Shown here one piece after another: positions 21,926 to 33,439 of a stretch of DNA of 64,000 nucleotides (the stretch's first letter is position 1; each line of letters opens with the position of its first letter). Under the pieces are notes generated by a model, which searched no databases, was not told the DNA's origin, and saw only the letters and a program-made list of their open reading frames with translations. This DNA is from Epiperipatus broadwayi. Taxonomy: Eukaryota > Onychophora > Udeonychophora > Euonychophora > Peripatidae. The translations under genes were made by a program, and so were the position numbers. The stretch covers positions 4,215,845 through 4,279,844 of the forward strand of contig JAQFVV010000027.1 of NCBI GenBank assembly GCA_028023455.1, read 5' to 3'.

Positions 21926-23228
21926 GGTAAAGGTTTACTATAACGGTCTATCTATGTTTGCCCTCTATTGTTTAAAATTTAAACTAAATTGTTTTTTTTA
22001 AACTAAATTGTTTGAGAATCTTACATGTATATTATTATATTAGAAATAAATTAAAATTTAATCAAATGTAAAAGATAATAATAAAAAAAGGATAAACCTT
22101 TTTAAAGAATTTGAATGTTGGATTAATTAGACGACATTAATTAAAAGAATTACTTTTAATTTCTTTGAAAGTTAAGAATTTCAACTGTCTACAACTTAAG
22201 AATTTAAAATAAAAAAGTATATGCTACTATATTACAATTACATGAAAATTTATTCAAATGTAAAAGATAATAAAAAAAACATTTACCTTTTTAAATATAA
22301 TTATGTCCTATACACACTAGAAAGTTGGAGAAAAAAGCGGTATTGCTCTATCTACTCCGGAGGGCAAATTCATGCAGGTACGATGAAAACAAAGCTCTGC
22401 TAGTGCCAGATTGGAATTTCAGCTTACGCTTTGCTCTCATCCACATGTTTTCAATATTCTGGGTGGGTATGTCTTGGTCTTTGGAATGCACGAAGTTGTC
22501 CTGATGGATGACAACCGAATGCATATACACACCATTGTTGAGACAGATGTTATTGTACGCAGCCCAGCCATCTGAAATAATGTGCATACCTGGTAAAATG
22601 AACTGCTGTATCAGGCCCTCCATTGCCATCTACACCCATCTAAGCCTGTAGAATACATCACCAGCGCACACCGAACACCGCACTGTTGGCTTAAGGCATA
22701 GTTCTTCAGGAGTCTTCATGCAAGCTATTTGATGGCCAATTCCGTAGTTTATATGATGTCCCATAACTGGCGCAGATTCCATTCCTCTGCCAGAATAGCA
22801 GCAACACTCAAAATTTCACCATCAGGTACTAAGCATGTAGCAGACATTTTTTCCAACTATAAAACTGTTCACGTGTGCGTGTATTTCGCGCCGTTGAACA
22901 CATAGGGTGTCTTTTTTTTTTGCAACATGTGCTATAAATGTAGTTATTTTAAATTCTTAAGTTGTAGACAGTTGAAATTCTTAACTTTCAAAGAAATTAA
23001 AAGTAATTCTTTTAATTAATGTCGTCTAATTAATCCAACATTCAAATTCTTTAAAAAGGTTTATCCTTTTTTTTTATTATCTTTTACATTTGATTAAATT
23101 TTAATTTATTTCTAATATAATAACATATACGTAAGATTCTCAAACAATTTAGTTTAAAAAAACAATTTCGTTTAAATTTTAAACAATAGAGGGCAAACAT
23201 AGATAGACCGTTATAGTAAACCTTTACC
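21926..23228 (-). mobile_element. Merlin-type DNA transposon with long TIRs and 8-bp TSD
   Basis: Terminal inverted repeats of about 285 bp (21926-22210 and 22946-23228) begin GGTAAAGGTTTACTATAACG and are nearly identical. The direct repeat AAAATATA sits at 21918-21925 and 23229-23236, so the 1.3-kb element is bounded exactly by an 8-bp TSD, as expected for Merlin (IS1595-related). Between the TIRs lies a damaged ISXO2/IS1595-like transposase on the minus strand. Other terminal-inverted-repeat families are less likely given that transposase match. Confidence 0.9.
22348..22860 (-). pseudogene. Merlin (ISXO2/IS1595-like) transposase, truncated
   Basis: The C-terminal ORF (22348-22629) carries IISDGWAAYNNI (second catalytic Asp in the SDGW block), VVIHQDNFVHSKD, and QNIENMWMRAKRKLK (the IExxW block with the catalytic Glu). 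Upstream, out of frame, are a start-like MSATCLVPDGEIL and RCSVCAGDVFYRLRWV, resembling the N-terminal Cys cluster. The segment that should carry the first catalytic Asp between that cluster and the C-terminal ORF is missing, and stops separate the pieces. The enzyme cannot be functional. The intact TIRs mean the copy could still be moved in trans if an active source exists. Confidence 0.8.
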
Positions 23229-23298
23229 AAAATATAAACTTATAAAAAAAAAATACAAATAAGTATAAAGATCTATAATTTAAAATTTATATATAAAT

Positions 23299-23729
23299 AA
23301 TTATTATAATCTGAGACTTGGACACTGAATAGAAGAACAATACAGAGACTCCAGACCACTCAAAGAAGTATGGAGAGATGCATGTTGGGAGTAACAAGAA
23401 GAGATCGAAAACGCAATGTATGGGTAAGAGAACAAACAGGTGTTACTGATCTCATTGAAAAAATTAAAAGATTGAAGTGTAGTTGGGCTGGACATATTGC
23501 TAGAAGAGATGATAATAGATGGACAATTGAAATCTTAAACTGGATTCCAAGAGATTGTAAAAGACTCAGAAAGAGACCTCATGTGAGATGGATGGATGAA
23601 ATAAGAAAGTGTGCAGGGGTGATGTGGAGAAGAGAAGCTAAAGATCAGAGAAGATGGATTAAACTTGGAGAGACCTCATCCTGCAGTGGATTGATAATGG
23701 TTGATGATGATGATGATGAATTATTATAA
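23299..23729 (+). mobile_element. 5'-truncated RTE LINE with 11-bp TSD
   Basis: AATTATTATAA occurs at 23299-23309 and 23719-23729 and exactly bounds a 409-bp RTE 3' end (23310-23718). The insert starts inside the SETWTL motif and ends in (GAT)n. Truncation, the TSD and the short microsatellite tail are the expected products of target-primed reverse transcription. Confidence 0.9.
23310..23718 (+). pseudogene. RTE LINE C-terminal coding remnant
   Basis: One open frame covers MERCMLGVTRRDRKRNVWVR, TGVTDLIEKIKRLKCSWAGH, RRDDNRWTIEILNW and RPHVRWMDEIRKCAGVMWRR. Compared with the 4.8-kb copy it lacks the 2-base deletion and so shows the original frame. It holds no catalytic domain. Confidence 0.85.
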
Positions 23730-24027
23730 AAATGTATATAATTTTGTTCTGTTAATAAAGATTTTACTTAAAATAATATAATAAAAAATTTAGTACCATT
23801 AAATCATCAGATATTTTATCATAGAATTCTACAGTTTTGGTCAGTACATTGGTCTTTCGCACTGAGTTTTTTTTTTTAATTAAAAAAACAAAAATTTTTT
23901 TACAACAAAACAAAAAAATTATGAAATTGAAATGTAAAAGAAATATATTAAATATTAGTATTGTATTTAACTGATATATGTATTCAAAAGATTTAGACTT
24001 AGTAAAAAAATCAGTATATGAGGCTAA
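23730..24027. other. Unassigned AT-rich spacer
   Basis: Long A and T runs only. Confidence 0.4.
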
Positions 24028-24258
24028 TCATCATCATCATCAATGTCACCCATTATCAATCCACTGCAGGATGAAGGTCTCTCCATGTTCAATCCATCTT
24101 CTCTTCTCCAAATCACCCCTGGATACTTTCTTATTTCATCCATTCATCTCACATATGGTCTCTTTCTGGATTTTTTACAATCTTATGGAAACCAGTTTAT
24201 GATTTCAATTGTCAATCTATTATCATTTCTTCTAGAAATATGTCCAGTCCAACTTCAC
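24028..24258 (-). mobile_element. RTE LINE 3' fragment
   Basis: (ATC)n on the left followed by CCATTATCAATCCACTGCAGG and then the reverse complement of the RTE 3' end, up to ATATGTCCAGTCCAACTTCA. It has lost the stretch between the CATCCTGCA and WRR-coding parts that the 23.3-kb copy keeps. Confidence 0.8.
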
Positions 24259-24439
24259 AAGTTTATTTAACCAATGTGTGTGTGCGTGCGTGTGTGCAAC
24301 AGGAGTAAAGTAGAAACCATTTCTTTATTAGTGCAAAACATGAACAATAATATTTTAGCAATGTAGTTATTTCAAATATAGCTTATTTAGTAAAAGAGAA
24401 GATAAGAATATGTCCAGCCCAACTTCACAAGTTTATACT

Positions 24440-24920
24440 TGTAAAATAATATAGGCGCTATTGCGCCTGAACGCAAACCTATTTTATACTTAAAACAAAA
24501 TAAAATTATACTATTCTGCAAGCGCTTTCAAGAGACGTGCTCTCATCTTCAAAGCTCTAAGTGAATTAATTATATGCAAATTATGCAAAGTTCAAAGGTT
24601 AATTGCTCCATTTTTTTGAGATCGTGAAGCATGCGTCCTTGCGGTTGATGGCGTTGCAATCCATCGCTATGAAGGAGGCCTCCTTCACTTTTCTTTTTAC
24701 ATCGTGCCTTTCTTTGCAGACCAGGTTGACATATTCTGATGAATTAACCTTTGAACTTTGCATAATTTGCATATAATTAATTCACTTAGAGCTATGAAGA
24801 TGAAGAGCACGTTTCTTGAAAGCGCTCGCAGAATAGTATAATTTTATTTTGTTTTAAGCAGAAAATAGCTTTGCGTTCAGGTGCAATAGCTCCTATATTA
24901 TTTTACAAGTATATTTTCGC
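24440..24920 (-). mobile_element. Penelope-like element 3' end between inverted arms
   Basis: 24440-24600 and 24741-24920 are inverted copies (AATTAACCTTTGAACTTTGC and CTTGAAAGCGCT are in both). Between them on the minus strand is the end of a GIY-YIG domain. Each arm contains a stretch like GATGAAGAGCACG...TTGAAAGCGCT, where AAGAG and TTCTT can pair around a CACGT loop, reminiscent of the hammerhead motifs known from Penelope 3' regions but with changed core bases. Inverted partial copies at element ends are typical of Penelope integrations. Confidence 0.65.
24599..24742 (-). pseudogene. Penelope GIY-YIG endonuclease, C-terminal scrap
   Basis: A frame on the minus strand reads EYVNLVCKERHDVKRKVKEA, SFIAMDCNAINRKDACFTIS, KKWSN, stop. 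The EA...INRKD...SKKW pattern is the tail of Penelope GIY-YIG domains and lines up with the tail of the 34.7-kb element (IKEAYFIISDTNSINRRDTC). The GIY and YIG motifs and catalytic Arg are not included. Confidence 0.75.
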
Positions 24921-25104
24921 ACGCAAAGTTTTCGAGTTATTTGAATTCACAAGTTTATATAACCAATGTGCGTGTGCGTGCGTGCAACAGAAGAAAAGTA
25001 GAAACAATTTCTTTATTAGTGCAAAACATAAATAATAATATTTTAGCAATGTAGTTATCTCAAAAATCACTTTTTTAGTAAAAGAGAAGATAACAAGAAA
25101 AATG

Positions 25105-25272
25105 ATTGCTGGTTTAGCATGAAATACGGATATTGGTGATTATTTATCTTTTCAGCATATATGTGCTTGAGTGTATCAGTGTTATTAGATAGAGTGGAGA
25201 GTGGTGGGTCATGTGAAAGTCTGTGCTCATACACCCTATATTACATATATAGACACATGGTATATATTAAGC
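25105..25272 (+). repeat. SINE-like copy, 3' part
   Basis: ATTGCTGGTTTAGCATGAAATACG, GTGTATCAGTGTTATTAGATAG, GAAAGTCTGTGCTCATACACC: the family's downstream two thirds. Confidence 0.65.
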
Positions 25273-27475
25273 CTGTGTTTCACTTATAATATTATCAAAG
25301 GAAAAAATATATAATTGTAGGTAAAAGATAAACCAAACTTTAAAATATTCTACTGTGACGTAAAAACTTTACAATAAACCTTCATCAGGCAGAAAGAAAT
25401 ACTCAATTACTAAGTAATAAAGTATTGAATGATTATTATCTATGTTCTATTTTCAAGCTAAGATCATATAGATAGTATTGACTGGCCAATAATAAATGTT
25501 CATATGACTCAGTACAATGGTAGAGGGAAGGTCTTTGGGCAATTGCGGCCCAAATCAATCCCTTCATGGGTGCTTGAATTTCTTATGAACTCCCAAACAA
25601 TAAACCATTAGATTAGTCTTGACCTATGAACTTTGGTGCAGTGGTTGTATTCCTGGATCACAATTCAGCTCGTTCCTTTCAGGTTTTGAACTTTTTATAA
25701 ACTCCTGAAAAATAAAACATCCAATTACTTTATATTTGGATGGTTAGCCAAATTAATTATAGAACGGCTACTTAAAAAATTCCTAATCCTCATAAAGTTT
25801 TACTTTTATCTAGCCTGAATTCAAATCTATAGCTTGGGAATAACAAGTTAGGATACTACTATTGCATTTAGCAACTATTCTTATAATAATAAAAATATTT
25901 AAATATTAGATATTTTATCAATCTGAAGTAATAAAACAGAGTTAATCATACTAGGGCAAACAAGGTCTACTTAGGGTGTAGAAGATATATTAACTACAGT
26001 CTTGTACACATTTTATTTGATGTTTCATATTTATTGACATATTTATTTTGAAGCCCTGGTGGCTTATGTACTAACTTGGATCGTGATCCTTTCCTTTTAA
26101 CGATCACGAGTACACATTTTATATATCACAGAGAGTTGTTGATATAATTAGTAGTGTTTATTATTAACCTTTATATATACGCTAAGGTAACAGCTATCGC
26201 CTACTACACTTCTCCTCCTGTGATTGTTTCCTCTTGGATTGACTCTATAAATCTGAATTGCAATTTAAAAATAAGTTTATTTGGACCATCTATAATATTA
26301 GGATCTAAAATGTTTTCTATTGGTAAAAAAGAGGGACTTTTTAATTATTTTATATATGATTGTAATCTTGTAGCTCCTTATTTCTGTTTACAGAGTGTAT
26401 GTAATGCTTCATAATTTTTTAGTGTGTGTGTGTGTGTATGCATGTTCAATGGGAGATGATTGAAAATGGAAATAGTAATTTCGTAATAAATAAGATAACA
26501 GTAAGTTAAATTCAATATTGATTTGTATGCACATATAGATATCGCTAAATTTATATATTACCTAATTTAATGACAAAATTAAGCGCTCTACAGATTGGGG
26601 AAATTGACGCCCTATTATGTGATGGTACTTTTGGCATATTTGTATGGACCATCAATAAGCGATTAAAATGCTACATCATAAAAATAGAGCGATCGCAGTA
26701 AAAGAAAATAGTTAGGGCGATCGCAATAAAAGACTAACCGTTACATGCGTGTGTGTTTTATAAAAAACAGATAAAATTATTTTCTAAAGAAAATTTACAG
26801 AACAAAGCAAATCAGTATATGTGTCTGAAGTTTCACTTTTTTAACAATAAGACACTTTTGAACACAAACAGATCCCTCCTCAATTAATATAATCATAGAC
26901 TCCACCTAAGAAATGTTGTTTGCTTAGAGATCAAATAGAAACGCACGAGATGTGGCCTGTTGAACGTTTGAGTTATTGGAATAATTAAAGAGCGGCTCCA
27001 CGCCTCTGGTCCAACTGTGTAGGCCGTACTAACTGAGGATCTGGTAGATTTTCCTTTTACTTCTCTTAGTTTTTTTTTTAAATCTTTTGTTATTTAAAAT
27101 ATTTTTTTCCCATTGTTCAATTGCAGATAAAGTATTTGATTGCGTAAATATCTTAAGATTTAAAAAAAACAAGACTGTTTTAAAAAATCATTTATAATTT
27201 ATTTACTTATAGAAACTTGATAATAATTGTAAATGTTTATTTACTTTATTATCATCTATTCGGACAGTCAAGCGAGATTGTGCACTAAAGTAGACAAGCT
27301 GGACACAACATTTAATCAAACTGATATTTTTATGTTTTACCTTCTTCCAATTTAAAAATCGATCCAAGAATATTTAGCTCTTAAGTCCGCGATTTTTATC
27401 GCAGGGCTTATCTTCTCAGTGCACTTTACTAATTTACATCTGTGTATTAGAAATAAATAAATAAACACATATGGC
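25273..27475. other. Unassigned AT-rich region
   Basis: No gene recognised. Includes a (TG)n run near 26425, a pair of GCGATCGCA(G/A)TAAAAGA motifs near 26694 and 26718, and inverted CGTGATC/GATCACG near 26085-26110. A 86-codon open frame at 26154-26414 shows no recognisable domain and is probably chance. Confidence 0.4.
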
Positions 27476-27477
27476 CT

Positions 27478-27785
27478 TTGAGTGTTCCATCATCAGATTT
27501 TCAATTGGATGGACAGTTGAAGAGTTGAACTGTGCAGTGGATTGAAGCCTGTCCATTAAAGTATGAAGATTGGCTATCTTAATATATATCTGAGCACTTA
27601 TTGTATATATGAGTAGAGATGATAATCTGGACCAACTGATGATTGCTGGTTTAGCATGAAATACGTCTATTGGTGATTATTTATCTTTTCGATACATATG
27701 TGTTCAAGGGTATCAGTATTATGAGATAGAGTGGAGATTGGTGGGTCGTGTGAAAGTCTGTGCTCATATACCCTATATATAAGAA
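27478..27785 (+). repeat. SINE-like copy, near full length
   Basis: The most complete copy: TTCCATCATCAGATTTTCAA, GTCCATTAAAGTATGAAG, GATAATCTGGACCAACTGATG, GGTTTAGCATGAAATACG, GGGTATCAGTATTATGAGATAG, GAAAGTCTGTGCTCATATACC. About 300 bp in all. Confidence 0.75.
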
Positions 27786-28600
27786 TAGATAGAAAGCGCT
27801 TAGTTTTAAAAGTTAAATAGATTATAGCAAAAGTGCATATACAAATTAAATATACAAAAGTAATATAATATCTTTAAAGTCTGAATAATTGAAACAAAAA
27901 CGATTCCAAATCCTTTCAGTGTTTACTATGCTCCGGGAAATTGGTACAATGGTATGGTGGCAGTCTCTGAAATTCAAGGCTCATGGGTCATGGTTCAGTC
28001 GTTTCATTTCTGGTGCACAAACTTTTTATGAGCCATTCTACTACTTTTATAATTCTTGCCATATATTTGTAATCTAACTTCTTAAGATGTGAGGCGTGTA
28101 CATCAATAATTTATATGTGCGTTTGATTTTAGAAGAATCACATCTACCTTTCTTAAGATATATGATGGAAATTTTTTTAACAACTTTTAGATTATTTTAA
28201 TAATCTCCATACTTCCTCTTTCTTTTTTTATTCTTCATATAAATAAATGTAGAGATTAGTTAGATATCATCTTAAGAATGTGGATCAACTTAAATATCCC
28301 AATAACTGTTTATATAGAAAGATTCACTTAGTTGTTGAAGTACACCCTCCAATTTATTAGTGCTGCATCTAAGAATTTAAAAATCATATCAATAGATATA
28401 TGTAGGATTGTTATTATATTGATGTAAATGAAAAATTTTGTAGAAGAATGTTCCATAATATTCTAAAAATCCAGCAGCAAAATCATTAAGATTAATCACT
28501 ATACTTTTCAGATGGTTAGTTGTGATGATATTGAATTTGCTATTGTAAGAAAAACATTTTCATTAACTGTATGTACTAAGATGGGTCCATTATTCTGTCC
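27786..28600. other. Unassigned AT-rich region
   Basis: No feature recognised. Confidence 0.4.
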
Positions 28601-30194
28601 CTTGACTTTTTTTGCAAACTTTCAATCATGATTCTATATCAGAATTCAATAAATTGGACTAGATTTGGGTAAATATCTAAGTTTATGAACGGAAAACATT
28701 TTTAAAAACCATATTTTTGCAAATATTAAAAAAATAATTATAAACAGAGAAGAAATGATACAAAACATTATTCAATTGTCTACAAAAAAATCAATAAAAT
28801 TTTTTTTATTTCAAATTTATTTGTAAAACGCATATGAATCTCTTATAAATATATAAAATTTTGCTTTAATATATTAAAATTGCTTTATAATTTTTAGAAT
28901 ATCTTAAAAAATCCTAACTCAGTGTGGTAATGACATATTGGCAATCAGTTTCATAAAGTGGGTATTCAAAATGGCATTGCTTTCTTTGTTAATGTTATAT
29001 TAGAAATTAATACCTTCTATTTTTAAAAATAAAATCTATACATGTAAAATAAAATTGTAATCATGTATACTTTAGTTTTTAATAAGTATTGCAAATCGTG
29101 TAAAAATAATCATGAATTTTTAATTAACTATGCAAAATATCAAACTTTTTCATTCCAAAAATCTTCTTAAAGTAATCTCTTTTCTTCTTGAAATAATCTT
29201 GCAAATACGTTTGCTATCAAAAAACAAAAAAGGGAAGATATCAATTAAATAGAGGGGACTTAAATACTTTGATCTTGTTACTTTTTGATTATACTGCCTT
29301 CTTTAGATTTTTTAAATTAAAAGTATCAATATTTCAAAGAATGCAATTTTGCTTTTTGTTAAAAAGAATTATCAAAATATAGCTGTCCATGCACAATTTA
29401 TGGGAGCATGACATCAATGACTTTTACCCAAAGGGCTTCATGTCAAAGATATGCAGAGTTAAAATTGAGAATATAAAGCAAATAAATAGTAACTAATAAA
29501 AGTATTTTATAGCGATCATCATTGACATAATAGTAGAGGCAGATTCTAATAATTATCTGAAAGACTCAAGGCTGATTCTTCGATTAGGAGATTATGAGTA
29601 AGATATGAAGAATTATCATTAGTCCTATCATGTTTCAATGATTTTGAATCACCAAATAGCAGTTTTAGTTATAGGTCAACATTTTATTTTAATGTTGCAA
29701 CTTTATTTTATATTATGAATCAATAAATTGTATGTGATTTGTTAAAAATATATATTTTTTAATTACATAATGAATATTAAAAATATATATTTACAAATGA
29801 AAAACAGCATAAAAATAATATTTAAATTTTGTAAATATAGAAAAAACAGTAAAATAAAATATATAATAAAAACAACTATTTTCTTATTTTATGCTTACCA
29901 CTGTCTGATAGAATATTACCTCAATGCCAATAAATAAAAGTAAATTAACAAAATCTTGTTTAATAGAACTTCCTTTTTAAAACTCAATCAAATTATTACT
30001 AAGTTACCATAAAGCTGTAAAAGTTTATTCTAAAATTTAAAATTGCACTTGTAAATGTTAAAGTATCACAAAAAATTTGTACCACACTTTTTGACTGAGC
30101 ATTATAAGATCATACTTTCATTTTTACTATTATTATAATTTTTACCCTTGTATTTCATTTGAATAAAATGTAAATGTATCCACAAACATATTTT
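28601..30194. repeat. Family D repeat, uninterrupted copy with internal duplication
   Basis: Contains TCAATAAATTGGACTAGATTTG (28650) and ATGAATCAATAAATTGTATGTG (29716), both related to 10170. TTCTAAAATTTAAAATTGCACTTG at about 30030 matches 10740. The arrangement suggests a nested or duplicated old element without coding capacity. Confidence 0.45.
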
Positions 30195-30545
30195 TTAAAC
30201 AGTAGAAAACTTTCCATAAAGTAGTGCCACTCAGTGCAAACCATAGTAATCAATAGATGCTACAAGATTTGTACATAAAAATCCCTATCTAGTGCCTACT
30301 CATCCAATATCTCCAGACTAGTTACTAGTTTGTGGCTTTCTACTAGCTAGTGGCTACTCATCTACTACCCCAAGACTAATTTTTAGTTTGTACCTTTCAT
30401 TATAAAGCCACAAATTAGAAACTAGGCTGGAGATATTGGATTAGTAGACATTAGATAGAAGTTTATACACAAACTTTTTAAGCATCTTATTGATTACTAG
30501 GGTTTGCACTAGGTGGCACTATTGCATGGAGGGTGTGCTACTTTT
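30195..30545. repeat. Foldback element (CTCCATA...GTAGTG family)
   Basis: GTAGAAAACTTTCCATAAAGTAGTGCCACTC at the left pairs with AGGTGGCACTATTGCATGGAGGG...GCTAC at the right. The stretch between (AGACTAGTTACTAGTTTGTGG and CCACAAATTAGAAACTAGGC) is itself inverted. Confidence 0.65.
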
Positions 30546-30599
30546 TACCAGCTTATGTAAGTACAAGAAATAGTGATCATATGATATCTTAGTGGTAAA

Positions 30600-30935
30600 A
30601 TAGTTTTTTAATATTTATTATACAAATATTTTGTAAAAATGTCATAAATATTTAAATAAAATACACAGTATATATATATATATTGCTCATTGCTAACAAC
30701 AATAGAAAAGAAGTTTACAAATAATCTTGCAATTACTCAGAAAATCAACCAATCAGCCACACTGTTAGTCATTTTGGTTCTTCCTCTGTTGAACACTAAC
30801 ATCTTCAGATTTTTTTGAGAACTAATAATCAATATTTACTTTAGATACAGTTTCTACCATCAAATGAACACATAATTCACAGAATAATGTTATAGATAGC
30901 TGCAAGAGAGTAGTTTAAGTTGAAAATGACATCAA
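30600..30935. repeat. Right part of family D repeat
   Basis: Matches 14691-15120 beyond the LINE: TTGCTCATTGCTAACAACA and CCATCAAATGAACACATAAT. Together with 29.6-30.55 kb it shows the repeat without the LINE. Confidence 0.5.
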
Positions 30936-31276
30936 TGACAAAAAAATTCCTGAATCTGAGTATTGTTTAGTTAAGCAAATATTTGAAAAAGCATCACAAT
31001 AACATGACAAATGAACCATCTCTTTGGTAAGTTTAAGCTATTTTTGATTATATGAAATGTTTTATACAAACATATGGAAAAGAATTTAGCAGTTAAAGTT
31101 GATATGATCTTATAAAAATCAATAGCATTTCATCAGAATTATCACAAGCCATATTTTGTCTAACAGAATTTGAGAAGCCCAAAATAAAAAAATGAGATGA
31201 TAATCCTAGGTTATCCAAACAATAGGAAGAATTGAAAAACCACTAAACATTACATGAACACCAATCTTTATGCTCA

Positions 31277-31925
31277 CACAAGCTGTTTACATAGAGGCTA
31301 AACTCTCCATATTGTAGTGCCACTCAGTGCAGGTCAGAGTATTCAATGGATGTTGTGCATAAAATCCCTCTCTAGTGCCTATTCATCCAATATTCCCAGA
31401 CTAGTTTCTAGATTGTGGCTTTCATAAGTGAAAATCTTTGGATATAAAAGCCTTCCACCTAGATTTTAGGATCTAATGCAATCCTCCAGTAGCTGCCCTT
31501 TACCTTATTATCTAACTATAAAGCTTTGAGTCCAAAATGAGAACACAATAATGTTTTCAATTCAAACTCATTACAGTCATATAGATCTGAACTTAGTGTT
31601 CAGTATCCATACTTTTTGGTGCCTTTGGTTCTTTAATAACCACAGCCGTCATAATCCTATTGGGCAGGGTTGATATTAAACCACTAAACATCACATAATT
31701 AGAAAATAAGGTAAAAAAGGTGGCTGCTGGAGGGTTGCATTAAATTTTTAGATCTAGGTACAATGTTTTCAGATTCAAGGTTCCTTACTGATGAAAGCCA
31801 CAAGCTAAAAACTAGTCTGGGGATATTGGTTTCATAAGGATTTTATGCACAAGCCTTCTTGTATCCATTGATTAATTTAGCTTGCATTGAGTGGCACTAC
31901 TATATGGAGAGTTTATTCTCTAAAG
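31277..31925. repeat. Foldback element (CTCCATA...GTAGTG family), longest copy
   Basis: Left arm about 31285-31430 (AAACTCTCCATATTGTAGTGC ... AGTTTCTAGATTGTGGC) and right arm about 31785-31920 (GCCACAAGCTAAAAACTAG ... GTGGCACTACTATATGGAGAG) are inverted. The roughly 350-bp centre has no ORF. Confidence 0.7.
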
Positions 31926-32009
31926 AATTGACAATCTGTATAAATTATTATAGAATGTTTTATATATCCCATGGGAAATGTTAAATGATAAATTAATTAT
32001 TGGAGGACT

Positions 32010-32345
32010 ATGTTCACAAAGTATGATAAAAATTATAATGATTACATATGCAATACTATGATCATAGAACAACCTCGAATTATATCATATAAGTTAGATT
32101 GTAAAGTATTCTCAGGAAATAATGTAGCTAATAAATTTTTTTACAAAAAGTCTTATAATGGTTTAAAATCAGTAGTCAGAGCAAAAATAGATAGATTTCA
32201 TAGTGATTACAGATGTGTAGACATATACAATAGCTTATGAAATTTAAATATCAAGACAAAACAAAAAAAAGAATCAAGATTAATACAAAAAACATTTCAT
32301 TCATTTCTAAGTTGTAATGAAAGTGAACCTGACAAGGATTAGTAG
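32010..32345 (+). pseudogene. Possible LINE scrap, low confidence
   Basis: An open frame of 76 codons (32010-32240; pieces RIISYKLDCKVFSGNN and VVRAKIDRFHSDYRCVDIY), followed after a stop by lysine- and serine-rich reading, has the look of LINE coding sequence downstream of the RT. I could not match it to a specific motif. A chance ORF is possible. Confidence 0.2.
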
Positions 32346-32589
32346 TTAAAAGAAGCAGACTAAAGAGATGAATTTTACATCTGAATTCATTAAGAGCAGG
32401 AATTCATTCTACTCTTGGGGCATTTTGTAATCTTGAGTAACCAATGGACACCAGAAGGTAGTATCAATCAAATTGCAGTACCGGATGGGAATTAGAGTTG
32501 AGGAGGGAAAAGTAACAAGTAAAATAGAATTAATTTAAAATATGACATATTCTCATAGAATAATTATGAAGTATGTAATTAAAAGGGTT

Positions 32590-32830
32590 TGAACTCAGAA
32601 TTTTTTAGTCTATCCATTCTCTATTGTCTCAAGCTACCAATACACATGAACACACACACGTGGAAAAGATATATGATCCTCAATATACATGTTTCATACA
32701 GCACCATCAGTTAGGCCAGATAATAATCTTCCACAAATATATACAACCAGTGCTCAGTTTATATAAAAATAGCAAATCATCAAACTTTAATGTCAGGCTT
32801 CAATCTTTTCACCCATACGCCTATTAAAGT
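32590..32830 (-). repeat. SINE-like copy, reverse orientation
   Basis: TTTGAACTCAGA (B-box side), ACACACGTGGAAAAGATATATGATC, ATGTTTCATACAGCACC, CATCAAACTTTAATGTCAGGC are the reverse complement of the family. Confidence 0.6.
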
Positions 32831-33027
32831 CTTAGTATTAGCACAGGAAATTAGAATTTTTTAAATATAAAATGAAAATGCATTTGGTACTAAGGTGTAA
32901 ATAGAAAATGAGCCTTAAAAGTAAAACATAGCTCACTTTTAATGAGGGAATTACAAGTAAATTCAAAATCACCATTAAGAATACTAAGTCTTAAATGAAA
33001 AATACTATGTTCTAAATAAAAAACGTT

Positions 33028-33207
33028 AACAGACTCAGCTGTTACTTTCCGAGTCGGTTTTTAACAATGATTCTGCTGTTAGTTTGCTGAAATCAAGGTT
33101 ATGATGTCATGAGGTTTGAGATTCAGATATTTAATTAGAATTCAATCTTTGATCATTTAGTTTACTTTTATTAGTTTTATAAACAGCTAATGTTAGCTGA
33201 GTCTGTT
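33028..33207. repeat. Small inverted-repeat element
   Basis: AACAGACTCAGCT (33028-33040) and AGCTGAGTCTGTT (33195-33207) are inverted. The outer bases (AAAAACG.. and ..TTTTT) are also roughly complementary. A MITE of about 180 bp is possible. Confidence 0.4.
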
Positions 33208-33439
33208 TTTTTCTACAGACATGATTCACCTTTCATTTTTTCTTTCTGTTTTCTTATCTCATCTAATGATTTGTTTGTAAATAAGTGTAGAACTATTTTG
33301 TATCTATATAGAAAAAATTTGATACTTAGGTATTATCCTGTCTCTCCAACACAGTAGCATACAACCATTTGTTTATGTTTTGTTTTTTCAATTTTATTTT
33401 ACCGAATAGCTATTAGTTGTTAAATTTTAAAAAAGTAAT

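Larger units (their letters stand above)
24255..25095. repeat. ~150-180-bp direct repeats flanking a Penelope fragment
   Basis: CACAAGTTTATTTAACCAATGTG ... GTGCAAC ... TTTCTTTATTAGTGCAAAACAT ... TAGTAAAAGAGAAGATAA at 24255-24405 recurs at 24947-25091. The two copies enclose the Penelope-derived inverted structure, so they may be a segmental duplication or an unusually long target duplication. Confidence 0.6.

Noticed and set aside
26154-26414. 86-codon frame with hydrophobic stretches
   Set aside because: No signal, family match or supporting context; composition is that of the AT-rich background.
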